DNA of 64,000 nucleotides from Stercorarius parasiticus (taxonomy: Eukaryota; Chordata; Aves; Charadriiformes; Stercorariidae): positions 124,286 to 188,285 of the forward strand of contig VWZL01004595.1 in NCBI GenBank assembly GCA_013396915.1. Direction: 5' to 3'. A program made the translations under genes and the position numbers. The notes beneath the pieces were generated by a model. It was not told where the DNA came from, did no database searches, and saw only the letters and a list, made by a program, of their open reading frames with translations. Below, in pieces: positions 25,168 through 37,515 of the stretch (its first letter is position 1; the number at the start of each line of letters is the position of its first letter).

Positions 25168-25285
25168 TTCATAAAATCATAGAATGGTTTGGGTGGGAAG
25201 GGACCTTAAAGATCGTCTAGTCCAACCCCCCTGCCATGGGCAGAAATCCTTTCCACTAGATCACGTTGCTTAAAGCCCCATCTAT
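25168..25285 (-). mobile_element. CR1 LINE 3' end fragment
   Basis: The plus strand shows TTCATAAAATCATAGAATGG, then GGGAAGGGACCTTAAAGATC, GTCTAGTCCAACCCCCCTGC, CATGGGCAGAAATCCTTTCC and TTGCTTAAAGCCCCATC. This is the reverse complement of the last roughly 115 bases of an avian CR1, with only a few differences from the usual sequence. It ends abruptly at a (CAC)n repeat. No coding sequence remains in the fragment. Confidence 0.95.
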
Positions 25286-25295
25286 CACCACCACC

Positions 25296-25329
<34 letters not shown>

Positions 25330-25330
25330 C
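25286..25330. repeat. (CAC)n(CAT)n compound microsatellite
   Basis: About eight CAC units pass without a break into about six CAT/ATC units and end in CACC. It begins exactly where CR1 similarity stops, so it replaces or has grown out of the CR1 truncation point, where CR1 normally reads CCCCATCCAACCTGG. It is probably length-polymorphic. Confidence 0.95.
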
Positions 25331-28300
25331 CGACCCCTTCCGTTTTATCTAGCTCTGGCCACATTTTGAGATTAAAAGAAGCAGGTAATGATTTTGAGAT
25401 CCTAAAAGCAGAGGCAACGTTCCCACATGCTGCTGTTTCCCTTGTGTTTTATGGTCTGCAACCCACCCAGGGGTTTAGATCTGACACAATTTAAAAAGTC
25501 GACTAGTCCCACTCCAGAACAAGAGGCAGCAATTACCACTGCCTTTCAGAATTAATACAATTATGATGTTCTAGTATTATAATTGGTAGCATTATTAGAT
25601 ATGTTGCTGAGCACGATGTGTTACATCTTCCACCATGGGATCGTGTTTGGAAATCCCGGAGGCTGCTGTTTGTGCCTTCTGACTGCATTGCTTCTGCACA
25701 CACTTCATTAATACGTTAGTAGGCAGAGAGTTCTATGAAATCTTCATTTTGCAGTGATGCTCTGCAATAGGGTTTTATTTTATGTGGTAGGTTTTTACAA
25801 CACAGACCCAAATTTGGAGAAAAATCCGTCCTTCATAAAACATCAACTCGTTAAATCCTGTAATTATGTTGTTGTTGTTTTCCTCATGTCAGTCATTTTC
25901 TCTGCAGCAGCTTAAGATAAGGCATAGTTTGTATCTTCTCTTCCTAATGGCTGGAGAGCTGTTTTGAATCTTCGCCCATTGCATAATCTAGTAAAAACCT
26001 TACGCATAAAGAGAAAAAACACTTGAAATTTCCAAAGTAGAGATAATGTGTGAAAGAGAACTGCCATAATTTTTTTTTTTCATAGTAAAGTAGTTAATTC
26101 TTTTGCTAGTAATTATGTCACGTTTGTTCGGTAGCACACATTAAGCAAGACTGCATAACCTTTGTGCCCCTTCACACGTTTCACTGCTTGTATTTGCTGA
26201 GTGCTCAGAGCAGGGGCATAAAATACTAAGTACGTTGAACTCGAATCGTAAATATTCAAACCGAAGTGTGGTCCTTCATTAAGTAAAATTAATGACATTT
26301 GCATTTTAAATGGCTACAGTCATGTGTTGATGCTGTTTGGCCGTTAGGAGGATGCTCTGTGCCTGAGCACGGCCCCTTGCTGCGCAATGGCGGAGGCTGG
26401 GGGGGTCCCTGGGGCTCCCTCTTGCCCACAGGGCACCAAAACAAGTTTGCCCTGTGTTAATGATGTACTTGTTCCTGGCTTCTGCTGTCTCTGAACTAAG
26501 ATGCACTGAGTGCAAGGAAGAATAAATCTGTGCAAATAAAATACCTTATACACAATGTCACTCTGATGTTCAGCATGATCCCAATCTATTTATAGCCTAT
26601 GAAACTGATATATTGATACTCAATACTGTATGGATTCAGCCAGCTTCTTACGAGTAATAAATTTCTGTGATGTTCTCTAACATCCCTATTTTACAAATGC
26701 CTGAAAACGAATATCCTTGTCTATGCCTTATGTAGAAGCACGATCAGAAAAGGAGAGTGTTTTCTGGAATAATGAATACGTTTACACACTGATCTCGCTG
26801 CCAGTTTCTTCTTACTGTCTCCTAGAGCAATCCAGTAATGTTTGTATGGTTGCAGACCTTTCAAAATAGTGATTCTTGCATGAATTTATTAGGAAACCCA
26901 ATGAGTTCATCCATCCCAAGTCTACCAAAACTTGTTGTGTGCCTCTTGCTCAGGCTGAAAGGAGAGCTGGAAAACTCTCCCCAGAGTCGCGCATGTGGCA
27001 GACGGGCTCACCTTCCTGAGTGCTGGCCCTGGGACAAAACTGTAAATTCCACCATTTTCCTGGTACAATTGGCCAACAGATCTCCTCCTTGCCTTCACCA
27101 CACAGCAGGTAGCCCAGACGGCAAGGAGCGAGCTGGAGGATGTCACCCTCCTGCCCGAGCACTGTCCCTTGCTCTCACAAGAGCAGCTTTGAAGACTTGA
27201 GCACTCTCCAACCCCTGAACTGAAGCAAGAGAAATGTAATGCGGTAGTCAATGCTGCCTGAATGGCTGGGTGTCACCAGGTTGCAAATGGGTCCAAGTTT
27301 TGTTAGCCTGAGTCTTGTCTTTAGGGTTTTTTTTTTAGTTTGTTTTTTTTGTTTTTTCCCCTGGTTCAATTGTCCTGATCCACTAAAAGATACCTGAAGT
27401 ACAAAAAGCAGGAAAATGGACTTTGTGTGGCATCAGACTGGATTGGAGAGGAACAGGCTGAGATTCAAAAAATCTGAAACTTTGAGAGGGAGTGACTAGA
27501 AACTAGCAGTTCCATTCGCTGACTAGCATTTCATTAATTTAATAAATCAGTTTGTATTGTATTTTTCCTATACTTAATCTATCATTTCATAGTAAGTAAT
27601 GCATGGTTTTAAAATATTGTTTATGGACTTTGTAATTGAATTCTAGTTAGCTTGCCAGTGCAATTTGATACGGGAATAAAATATAAAATAAGGTGATAAA
27701 ATTAATCTAACACATAAAAAAAATTCACAAATCCAGCATAGCAAAGAATACAACTGCTTTAAAGCGTGTGCAGATTCAATGTAGAGTCCTGGTTAGAAAA
27801 AGGTTTCCAATTTAGTGTATAGTTGCAGTTTAGTTACAATTCAGTGTGTTTTAATGATTACCAACCACTGGACTGAAACTTACTTTAGGGAAATAACTAA
27901 AAAGTACAGCTGCAAAACAAGATTAGAATTGATTATTTAAATGAATGTTTCCTGCTTGCTGATTTAAATCATGATTAAAATGGGTGATTTAAGTCACTTC
28001 TATTTATATCGTTTTGCGCAGTTAGGAGACTGGCAGTCCAAGTCCAGAGACGTTCTTTCCTTTCTCAGAATGACAGAACTGCCTCTAGTAAACCACAATT
28101 AAATTTCAGAGTCCTCTTGCCTCCACTAGTTACTCAAGGATTTTTCTTCCTCCCACTGCTTAAACAAAGTACATTTGTGTCACTGTTTCCGTTATCCAAC
28201 CTATGTATTGATTATTTTTTTGGTCTGAAATGTCTTTTGTTTTACTTGTCTTTCCTTGCCTCAATGATGCCTTCCTCGAGAACTCTTCCCAGCACTTGTA

Positions 28301-30982
28301 GGAGGAGGATATTGACAGATGTAAATACTACAGCTGCTGTCGTTAATGAATTACTCTCACCAGCAGAGCACGGTGATGGATGTCGAATGCTCTTGACTCA
28401 TTCCAGTGCAAAAATTGCCGTGAGAGTGGTTTAAAATTTGCATGTTTTCCTTTGCATTTGCAGCAGAGTAGGAGCATGCACACAGTTAGTTGTTCAGTGA
28501 CAAATCTGTAAACTGCAGTAATTTGTTTCATTGCCTCTACCTTGCTTATGGTTGTCTGTTTGTCTCTCGGCTTAGCATGACTTCGTATGGTACGATCCGC
28601 CTTGATATGATGCAAGTTTTGTGTTACCTTTTTGGTTTCATTTAAGGGAATAATCTTACGCAGCTGGAGAGTTCTTGTGGGCATTGCAAACAGAAGACAT
28701 GAGAGCTTTCACTGTAACCTAGAGGTTAATCTCCATCAAACCATTACTGCAAATACAAGAGATCATAATGAAATCTTCAGTTTTTTGAATATCAGTTGCC
28801 TAAAGCCTGAAAGAATGAATATGAGAAGCTCTCTGACTGACTTTAAAGAGGTGGAAAATGCACAGATTTTGTTCGGTCAGACATCCAAGGTTATTTTTGC
28901 CTTTTTGGAACATTCATAATTCTTCTGATAAGTAAATTTGGTGATGTGTAATGAAAACGGGAACGTAAAATGTGTCGTCCTCTCTTCTTTGTAGTTCTGT
29001 TTCAAACTTCTAAAAGAGCAGTCATAGCACTCCTGGGGTTAAGGATGTTCAGAAGGTTATCATCTCATCACATACAGTAATTATGTGGGGCAGTTTCATG
29101 GGATGGCTGGAGTTTGGTCCTGAAAAAAGTCTTTTAGTGGGATCCAGGCATACTGAGTAGTAAGTGGAGTTTTCTCAAAGAAAGGGCATTTTTATGAAGG
29201 GAAAAAAAAGCACAAAACCAAAGACGTGCAGCTTAAAAAGAACTGATATGCTGTCAGTGTCCCTAAATTAACCAAGCGACTGACCTACACTTTAAAGGAT
29301 TTTTACATTAGTGTCAGAAGGAATTGAGTCATTCTCTTTCAGCTAAACAACTCGAGTATCCTCTCATACATCCTTAATAAAGAGAATACGCAGTGGGTCC
29401 ATTCGTGCTTCCATCAGTCTCTGAAATCAAGGAAGCATAAGTAAAGGAAATCAATCTTGACGAAGCTAATGAGAGTGCAGAACTCCTACGCACCTTCTCC
29501 AAAACAGGTTTCCTGGTAGCATTTGGGCACTGGAGTCAATGGTTCTCTGTCCCGTGAATCAGAGATCTGGTCATGGTGGAGGACGAGTGCCTTGGCAAAG
29601 GAGGAGAGCTTTTATTGTGGACTGCCTACACAGCCATGAGTGGGATTTGTTGGGTCTTCATACTACACAGCACTTTCACTTCCAAAAAACAAACCAACCA
29701 AGAAATAGTTTTTTATAGATGGGTTAAATAATTTATTTTCTCAAAAGTGTTATCGGGCGACTATTGCATCTGAGGTTTCTGTGTGTGCTTCTTAGGAAAT
29801 CTCATGTTGCAGTGAAGTGATGGATTAGTTGAGGTATTTGGCTTAGTCTCGGAAGAGCAGCCATCAGGTTCAAGAGAGTAAGTGCGGGGATGGCCAGGAA
29901 TTGCCTTACTGCATCAGGGAACTGAAGGAGTTCAGTTCTCTCCGTCCTTCTCACACAGCAAGTCAGCAGAGGGGAGAAGGGTCTCAGATACTACCTCCAC
30001 AGTGAAATTAGGAAGAGACAGAAAGGCCAGCAGCTTCATCCAAGATAATTCAGAGTTAGCACACCATCAAATAGGCCATACTTCCTGATACATGTAAAAT
30101 TGGAGGATGAATCATCTTTCAGTTGCATTAAAAACTGGAAGGTCTCCTGCTGTTTATTTGGCTTTCTTCTTTCTTTTTTTCTTTCTGGTAGATTTAAAAA
30201 AACACATTACTTGCATCCTTAGATGTATTACTTATTGCTGCTGAAGATGGTTCTGCTGGTTAAATTGTAAAAAAAAGACCAAATCCAGTCTGGGTCAGAG
30301 CTTTCAAGCTGATTATGGCATAAGCACAAGTAGGATGGACAGAGACACATCTCCGTAATATTTTGGGACCTGCTGAAAAAATGTGTCTTCCCATGTCCCT
30401 GGTACAGTTTCCAGTGGAGGTACCTATGGGCAATCTGTTCAGAGGTGCTAAGCAGCATTTCTGGAGATGCACTGAGCCAGTGGTTTCTGCTTAGTGTGAA
30501 TATGGACTCATTTTTTATAGAGAAGTGCTTATTTGCCTTCACTCATGATTGTAGCTATTAATAACTTCATCAAGACAGTTCTTCAGGTTGAGCTTTTCCT
30601 GATGAACTTGATATTAAAAATCCTGCTGACTTCCAGGGAAGTTGCTTTGGATGCAAAGTTCCATTATTAGGACTGTGTTTACTGTCTGTTTTATTGATGC
30701 AACAGAATTTGGGGGAGAGGTGATTCCTTCTCTCTCCTCTTTGCTGGAGAATGAACTGTCAAACTATGTCTTCAAGGCAGTTTCCTAGGTATTCTCTGCT
30801 TGTAGCAGAATTTGGAACTTTGCCTTTTTTCAATTTGAACATAGGAAAAAAAAAAAGGAGTAACTTACTGTCCCTCAATTTTGTTTTATTTTTATGAACA
30901 GTGACTCTTAGCTGTGTTTGAACCCCAGTCACTTGCTTTTCCAAATCAAACTATTAAAAGCCAGCAGCCCTCCTTCTTATGT
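25331..30982. other. Non-coding stretch
   Basis: No gene is recognised. The longest open frames are 120 codons (plus, 26838-27200) with a 109-codon frame opposite (minus, 26922-27251) in a GC-richer pocket, and 113 codons (minus, 28343-28684). None shows a domain or codon pattern I can name. A T-rich low-complexity tract lies at 27325-27358, and AT-rich sequence with TTTAAAT and TAAT words at 27530-28010. The rest appears unique. Confidence 0.5.
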
Positions 30983-31034
30983 TATAGAATGATAGGATTT
31001 TTAGGGTTGGAAGGGACCTTAAAGATCATCTAGT
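30983..31034 (-). mobile_element. CR1 LINE 3' end, left side of an assembly gap
   Basis: TATAGAATGATAGGATTTTT followed by GGGTTGGAAGGGACCTTAAA and GATCATCTAGT is the reverse complement of a CR1 3' terminus. The sequence stops at the first N. Because CR1 in the same orientation resumes after the gap, this and the fragment at 31380-31858 are most simply one insertion. Confidence 0.95.
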
Positions 31035-31379
31035 NNNNNNNNNNNNNNNNNNNNNNNNNNNNNNNNNNNNNNNNNNNNNNNNNNNNNNNNNNNNNNNNNN
31101 NNNNNNNNNNNNNNNNNNNNNNNNNNNNNNNNNNNNNNNNNNNNNNNNNNNNNNNNNNNNNNNNNNNNNNNNNNNNNNNNNNNNNNNNNNNNNNNNNNNN
31201 NNNNNNNNNNNNNNNNNNNNNNNNNNNNNNNNNNNNNNNNNNNNNNNNNNNNNNNNNNNNNNNNNNNNNNNNNNNNNNNNNNNNNNNNNNNNNNNNNNNN
31301 NNNNNNNNNNNNNNNNNNNNNNNNNNNNNNNNNNNNNNNNNNNNNNNNNNNNNNNNNNNNNNNNNNNNNNNNNNNNNNN
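31035..31379. other. Assembly gap (345 N)
   Basis: Run of 345 undetermined bases with CR1 sequence of the same orientation on both sides. The missing part should encode the ORF2 segment between the reverse transcriptase core and the 3' UTR. From the usual CR1 layout I would expect about 0.6 kb there, so the gap size is probably an estimate, or the copy has an internal deletion. A long apparent open frame spanning the N run has no meaning. Confidence 0.95.
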
Positions 31380-31858
31380 CTCTCAAGCCAGTCACTGCCC
31401 AGCCTATATCAGTGCTTGGGATTGCCCCGACGCAGATGGAGGACCTTGCACTTGGTCTTGTTGAACTTGATGAGGTTGGCATGGGCCCACCTCTCCAGCC
31501 TGTCAAGGTCCCTCTGGATGGCATCCCTTCCCTCCAGCGTGTCAGCCGCCCCACACAGCTTGGTGTCGTCGGCAAACTTGCTGAGGGTGCACTCTATGCC
31601 ACTGTCCATGTCGCTGACGAAGATGTTAAACAAGACCGGTCCCAGTACTGATCCTTGAGGGACTCCACTTGTCACTGGCCTCCACTTGGACATGGACCCA
31701 TTGACAGCCACTCTTTGGGTGTGGCCATCAAGCCAGTTCTTTATCCACTGAATTGTCCATGCATCAAACCTGTATTTTATCAGCTTGGAGACCAGGATGT
31801 CATGTGGGACAGTGTCAAAGGCTTTGCTCAGGTCCAGGTAAATGACGTCACATTGGGA
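31380..31858 (-). mobile_element. CR1 LINE, ORF2 reverse-transcriptase part, right side of an assembly gap
   Basis: The minus strand encodes a continuous CR1-type reverse transcriptase segment from [14 protein letters not shown] near 31850 down to YRLGSDWLE at the gap edge. The CR1 match stops near 31858, which is the 5' truncation point. Together with 30983-31034 it would make an insertion of roughly 0.9-1.2 kb, depending on the true gap length. It is a young-looking copy, with one in-frame stop in about 155 codons. Confidence 0.95.
31380..31858 (-). pseudogene. Reverse transcriptase domain fragment of CR1 ORF2
   Basis: Reading 5' to 3' on the minus strand the frame shows [15 protein letters not shown] (RT motif A, catalytic Asp), [33 protein letters not shown] (motif B) and KFADDTKL (motif C with the FADD form of the catalytic YxDD box). 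Both catalytic sites needed for reverse transcription are therefore visible. A TGA stop at 31409-31411, right after GNPKH, interrupts the frame where other copies continue, and YRLGSDWLE follows in the same frame. The N-terminal endonuclease is absent and the C-terminal part is in the gap, so the copy is inactive. In an intact element the protein performs target-primed reverse transcription in the nucleus. Confidence 0.95.
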
Positions 31859-34800
31859 GAGATGGAAGAGTTGTCAGAGTATGGTTTAAAAAGTATGGTT
31901 TGCTCTTAGGTTTTTGAAGGTTTTACCTTCATTCAGGCAGGAGTGATAGTACTAGAGTTTCCCAGACCTGTGTTAAGAAATTCTGGTGATGTGAAGTAGA
32001 ACTATTTTTTTTTAAAAAAAGGTAGTTTTGGTATTACAGTCACTGTTACACTTGGTGGGATAAAATGGTAAGCAATACCAGTTTTTATGCTTGGGGGAGG
32101 AAGGGAAAATAATTCTATGCTTTGATAAAGTTAAAAAGACTATTTTCCTCCACCGAGACTAGCTTTCCACAGACAGGTATGTTGCACCTCCGCGGGAGCA
32201 TCCAGCATTGGGCATTGTTGGAAGTATAATACTAGATTACTCTCAGTGAACCACTCAGTTCTTTCACATAAGACTGTTATTGTCTGAAAAATTATATAGG
32301 GGAGATAATATCCAGCTAAGCAGTGAAACTGAGAAGAAATTAATGAAGGGCATAATATGGGTTACTTGAATTAAAAATGTATGTACTTTGGAATGCAAGG
32401 CTCTCTGTTTATTGTAAAATACATACATTGTCACTGTTTTGGGCTGTGGCTATTTAGCAGTCCTTGTGGCTAGCTCCAGACAGAGTTCACAGAAGCCACA
32501 GTTGGTGAAATAGGAACCACGTACATGGAACTGATTATTTTTTTTCTTAATCCCTTTTTATTGTTGGAAGTTCTAACTTTACAGCATGGACTTTCCATGC
32601 AACCTCAGTTGCATCCATAATAGATTTTTAAGAGTAGCTGTAATTTTTCTGTGGAAGTGGCTAATATTCAAACATATAAGAACAGTGGACAGAGATGTGT
32701 CCACCCTGCTCTTTCATCAAGGATTGTCTTTTTATTTATGCCTAATCTCAGTGTGTCTCCGTTTTGATTATGGCCTGCAGTCCAAGCAAGAGAAAGAAAG
32801 CTGTAGAAACCCAAGAGCCAGACTGAGTTTTGTTTACTTGTTGGTGGAAGAGCTTGGCTGACTATATGTTTATTTAATGGTAACAGTGGCAGAAAATGAA
32901 CTGTGCTGGCCTTAAAACATCAAGTTGCCTCTGTCCATTACTTCTCTTTCGGATGTGCTAGGAGCTCTGAAAGAATGAAGAGTAGAAATGAATGCTCCTG
33001 TGACTATAGATCCTGATTTGTATATTATTTTTTAAGTGCTATAGAATCCTTCAGGATGAAAGATGATATGTGAATAGCCAGATGAGATTGATTGTTAACC
33101 TTAAGCATCAAGCCAAAAATACCTTGATTTCCTGGAACCACAGATGTAAATCTTGGCAGAATCACCTCAGTGTTTATCCTTTCCTGTTATGTGAATTAAA
33201 GACTAGCCATTTTATTGTGTTTTCTTCTCTTGGATGAGATCTTAATGACTGAGACCCCATCTGATATATGTGGCCATTACACTCCATTACCACTTTCCGT
33301 AACAGTAGAAATTTGCCAAATCACTTTAGAGAGAATTTTGTCTTGCACGATGTGCTGTTTACTAATTGCCTACAGCCTTCAACGCTGTAGTAGCTATCCA
33401 TCACGGGAATGCCTCTTTGGCAGTGCTCATCTCATTGAATGACATTGAGTTTCTGATCATCATAGCAGGCTCACTTCTTCCTGAAGGACATGTGGAGCTT
33501 GAAGGCGTAAGGACCACACATTGTTTCTAAGCTTTCTGGATTCCTCTGCCACAAACAGATTCATCATTTTAACTTACTGCTATTATTACATTATTGATAG
33601 ATTTCCTAAGGGGAGCTGAAGAGAAGGTTCCTAGGGAGTCACAGGGTTTGCATAATTAGTAAAACTTATTTTCTAGAGTCTCTAGAAAGTTGTTGGCCTT
33701 GCCATACTTCACCTCAATGTGATATATTACAGGCATTTTTTGGTGAAAACAAATACGTAAAAGGGCCCAAGCTTGCTGTTCTTACATGACACTTAATGAT
33801 ACCCCTTGTAGTCTCCAGCAAAGTTCCTTGGTGAATGTTGCATTCCAAGTCATTAGCTCTGAGACCTTGAAAGTTTTAGTGTGGTTTTTTTTCCCTTTTT
33901 TAAGTAGAGAAAACAACCCCATTTGCATCCCTGTGACTTAGCCCTTTTAGCCTCGCTATTTCGGACAGTCAGTGTATGATTTTGAAGCTGCTAGGTTTTT
34001 CCTGGGGCTGGTGCAGGTCATCTTTAATGAGATTGATTTTCTAATCGTTTGCTTCAAAGGGCAGAGATAGCCATCAGTGTGTCTCTTCGTTTGATACTTT
34101 TGACATAGTAAAGGACAGACTCATTTTCACCATTTGCTCAAAGTGGTCTCCAACAGTAAAGCTCCTGTTAGAATATTATTTATGGAATACAAAAGTATTA
34201 CAAAGTCCAACCTGATTAACTAAAGTGGCTCTTCTGTGTAATCCATTACTCTAAGCTGATGCTTGATAGATGGATGGTTATAGCCCTGTTTGTATTTAAA
34301 GTAGTTATTTCTCCAGTTATAAATTTGCTGTCAGAGTTATTTCCAGCTGTCTAAAAAGACAGTGAAATCTTTTCTTGAAAACTTACAGTGTTTTGAAACC
34401 AAAAAATATGAAATGTGTTCTACGTTCATAAAGAGAACAACAGCGAAAACAATTAATACGAAAATAAATGCAGCCATAATCTTTCCTAATTGCCAGTGAT
34501 AGAGGGGCAGCTGTCTGGCACTGGCTATCCTTACTCTAGTTGTAGTATTACTGTGCATTATTGTTGGTTGCTGTTTGCCCTCTCAGAAGTTTGCCAGGAG
34601 CAGTAGTACAACGCAGATGTGCCCTTGAAATTCTCTTTGTTTGCCTGTGCACCCCATTTCTGAATTGGAAATTGCAGATCTTTCTGCAAGGATGATAAAT
34701 ACTTTATTTTCGTGGTAACCATTTGGCTTTCCTGTGAAGAGAAAATACCATTATCCACCCAGTCCAGTAAAGACAGAGCTTGAGGGCCTGGTAGCAGTAT

Positions 34801-35635
34801 TTTGAAAGATGCATATAGTACACACTACAGATCAGAAAGCTTGGGATCACTCCTCTAGATTGCATGACTTTTTAATGCCATCTGTGCAAGCCAGGGAGAT
34901 GTTTATAAAGCACAGTGTCTTCATAGAAGAAATAGAAAAAAAACAGATGTCTTAGAAATATTCTTCTCCTCTCCTCCTGAGATCATCAGAGTATCTTAGA
35001 AACATTATCATTCCAAAATCACATATCTGAGTCTATGAAGCTGACAAATTCTTAATTTTTGATACCTAATGCTTTAGTCTCCTCCATACTTATTTTTTGT
35101 TTTATTCCCCACAGTCCCAAGTATTCTTGCACAGCTTCCTCCAGTGCAGCAAAGCTGAGCATGTTCTTGCCCAGCACGGGAGCTCTTCCGCTGGCTTCAG
35201 TGGAGCTACTTGCAAACCGAAGCACCAGCATGAACAGGGGTCTTGCTGCAACACTGGACAAAGGCTTGCAAAGCCTCCATCTTCCCTCCAAGGATACCAC
35301 ACTTAGATTTCTGCTGTGGTTAGCACAATATTCATTGATTTACTGTAGGTTTCTACATTCAGAAATAGTAAGAAGAGAAATATGCTTCCAGCCATGGTGG
35401 AACATTGCAGGAACTTTGAGATACACACTTATTAGGCGGTTCTTCGGATCCCGTATTTCTAAAGTAGTGCTGAATTCACTTTTAAAAGTCTATTAATTTT
35501 AAGTTAAAAGTCTAGTTACCACTTTGAAAGGCAGCCTTATAGTAGAGGACTGTTTAAGATAACTGTAACTATTAGTTTAAGATTAATTCACCTTGTGGTA
35601 TCAAATGTTTAAGACTACCAAACTGAAATGGGGAT
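31859..35635. other. Non-coding stretch
   Basis: No gene is recognised. A 145-codon plus-strand frame at 35059-35496 overlaps a minus-strand frame at 35052-35300 in a slightly GC-richer pocket. Neither has a known domain, so I leave both out as genes. The remainder is AT-rich, apparently unique sequence. Confidence 0.5.
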
Positions 35636-35700
35636 GAGGTTTATAAGTATTCAGCCTTTCTGAAAATCAAGCCATTTACCTAAATGTCTAGATAAGGCTT
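35636..35700. repeat. Possible relic of an old sauropsid interspersed repeat
   Basis: CCTTTCTGAAAATCAAGCCA followed by TTTACCTAAATGTCTAGATA resembles a repeat seen widely in turtles and birds, in which TTCTGAAAATCAGGCC is followed by TTAGGTGCCTAAAT. Divergence is high and the match is short. It may be of the same group as the relic at 37.3 kb. Confidence 0.35.
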
Positions 35701-36484
35701 AAAATGGCTGGACTTTAACCAGGTGACCCATTTTAAAAAGGCTAATCTGGGCATCCTTGCAGAGGCAGACATTCACAGAAGATGCAGGTATCTGCTCAAC
35801 TTCTACAGAACTTGTAAAACGTTGGAGTTATGGATTCTGATTTACGCCCAGCTGGAAGACTGGTGGATAATTGCACCATTCTGTTGTCTTTCTAAAATTG
35901 AAATACATCTATTTCTGTTTGCGATGATAAATCCGATAATAAAATCTTAATTGGAAAAAAGCAATTTGTTGGAGCAGCAATTAGCAGTGGAACAGCTGCT
36001 TCGTTAACATACAGATGCAGGGTAATGGCTTCTGAATCAAATGGGACTTGGTGAACTCTTTGGTGAAGAGGTTCCTCCTGACAGTAGTACACATTTTGCT
36101 TTTTCCAAGCATTGTGTTTTCTGTTGCTCATGACTTTGACTTGCTTTAATACAACGTTATTCAAATGTCTCTAATATCCTTCTCAACATTATCCAAGCTT
36201 TTTCCATGTAGAATCAGAAGCGATTACATGGCTCATATTCGGATGATTTACTGTGTCAAACTTAGTTGCCTGCTCTGATTTCTGAATTCAAGAGAGTGAT
36301 TAAAAATTCAAGTAGTCGTTCAGCAAGGCTGCCCATCCATGGGTTTATGCTGAGAGCTGTATTCAAACCCCAGCTCTGAAAGCTTTGCTCGGGTGTTGTG
36401 TCCACTGATTTTCCATGGGCTGTGCAGGGAACTGTTCTCTGGCACTCCTCAGTCACTCGTCCTTTCCAAATTTGATGCCCTTGT

Positions 36485-36511
36485 AGGTACCACCATTGCA
36501 GGTACCACCAT
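36485..36511. repeat. Short tandem duplication, 15-bp unit
   Basis: AGGTACCACCAT occurs at 36485-36496 and again at 36500-36511 with TGC between, giving a 15-bp period. It is a small local duplication and shows no other signal. Confidence 0.8.
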
Positions 36512-37315
36512 CATTTCTGTTGAAACTCTTTCACAAATCAGAGTCCTAAGTGTATGTCATAAAATCTTTGACATTTGTCCCGTTTGATGGTAAAAACTCT
36601 GCTTGGGAAAGGGTTTGGGGTTGGAGTATTATTTATTTGTAAGAAAGAAGATGGAGAAAACTGTAGTCCCGCTGTTAGACCCTTATATCTGTCTGTGAAC
36701 ACCAGGCTACAAGCTTCAATTTTCAGTGGTGCTGAGCAGCCCATAAATGGCCATTGGAAGAGCTGCAACCTCAGCTCTCCGTCACAGCTGAAATCAGTCC
36801 CTCTTCTAGGGACCTGCGTCGGAAAGGCCGGGTCTTAGCACATATAAAGATATTTCCTCTGTAGCAGACATTTGATATTACTTGAATGTATAAACAGCTG
36901 CATGGTTTTTAGGGCTCTTCTCTCCAGCTGATATATCGTTTAGTCCTTTGTTTTTTTCTGCTCTTGAAATCTCTTTGCCAGATGTGTGGGAACACTGAAC
37001 TCACTTATCTGGTTCCTTGGTATGATTAGAGTAACAATACATGGTTGTTTCATAAGGGCGGTAATACCAGGAGCAATTCATACTGAAAATCATTTAAATC
37101 AAAGCAGGAATATTTGGTAGCCTGTTTACCATAGCATCATAATTACTGAAAGGTATTGTTGCTGTTACAGTGACCACCAGGCAGCTTTGTGAACAGGGCA
37201 GAGTATTAATTTGAGAATTGGTGACACTCCCCTAGGAGAGGTCTCTCTTCTCTGGTCCAGGACTATGCTCAACTAAAGGGATAGTGATCAAAAATCTCAG
37301 GAAAGTCTAAAATCC

Positions 37316-37515
37316 ACATTTTCAAAGGTATTCCTTTGATGCCTAAAGATGCAGTCTTAGACACTTGATTGACATTTTTGGTTTAGTACATTTGAATATC
37401 CTATTAAGTGTCTATCTGGATATTCAGAGACATAAATACCTCTGCAAGTCAGCTCTTATCCTAAATGGCATATTCACTGGGGCACTAAGTGAGATTTCTA
37501 CATCACTTAGTCTGT
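37316..37515. repeat. Relic of an old sauropsid repeat with terminal inverted word
   Basis: ATTTTCAAAGGTATTCCTTT and GATGCCTAAAGATGCAGTCT match, from memory, the repeat ATTTTCAAAGGTATTTAGGC...CCTAAAGATGCAGATAGGC that is abundant in turtles and present in birds. Further along are AGTGTCTATCTGGATATTCA and GCACTAAGTGAGATTTCTAC, the latter like the CTAGTGGGATTTTC part of the same repeat. A perfect 9-base inverted pair (ACTAAGTGA at 37484-37492, TCACTTAGT at 37503-37511) lies at the right end. No open frame. DNA-transposon origin is inference. Confidence 0.45.

Noticed and set aside
31030..31575. 181-codon minus-strand open frame
   Set aside because: Most of it is the run of N. The sequenced part is an off-frame reading of the CR1 reverse transcriptase region.
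31412..31909. Plus-strand open frames of about 80 codons
   Set aside because: They are antisense shadows of the CR1 reverse transcriptase on the minus strand.
35052..35496. 145-codon plus frame with overlapping minus frame
   Set aside because: Open on both strands without a domain, as expected where stop codons are locally depleted.
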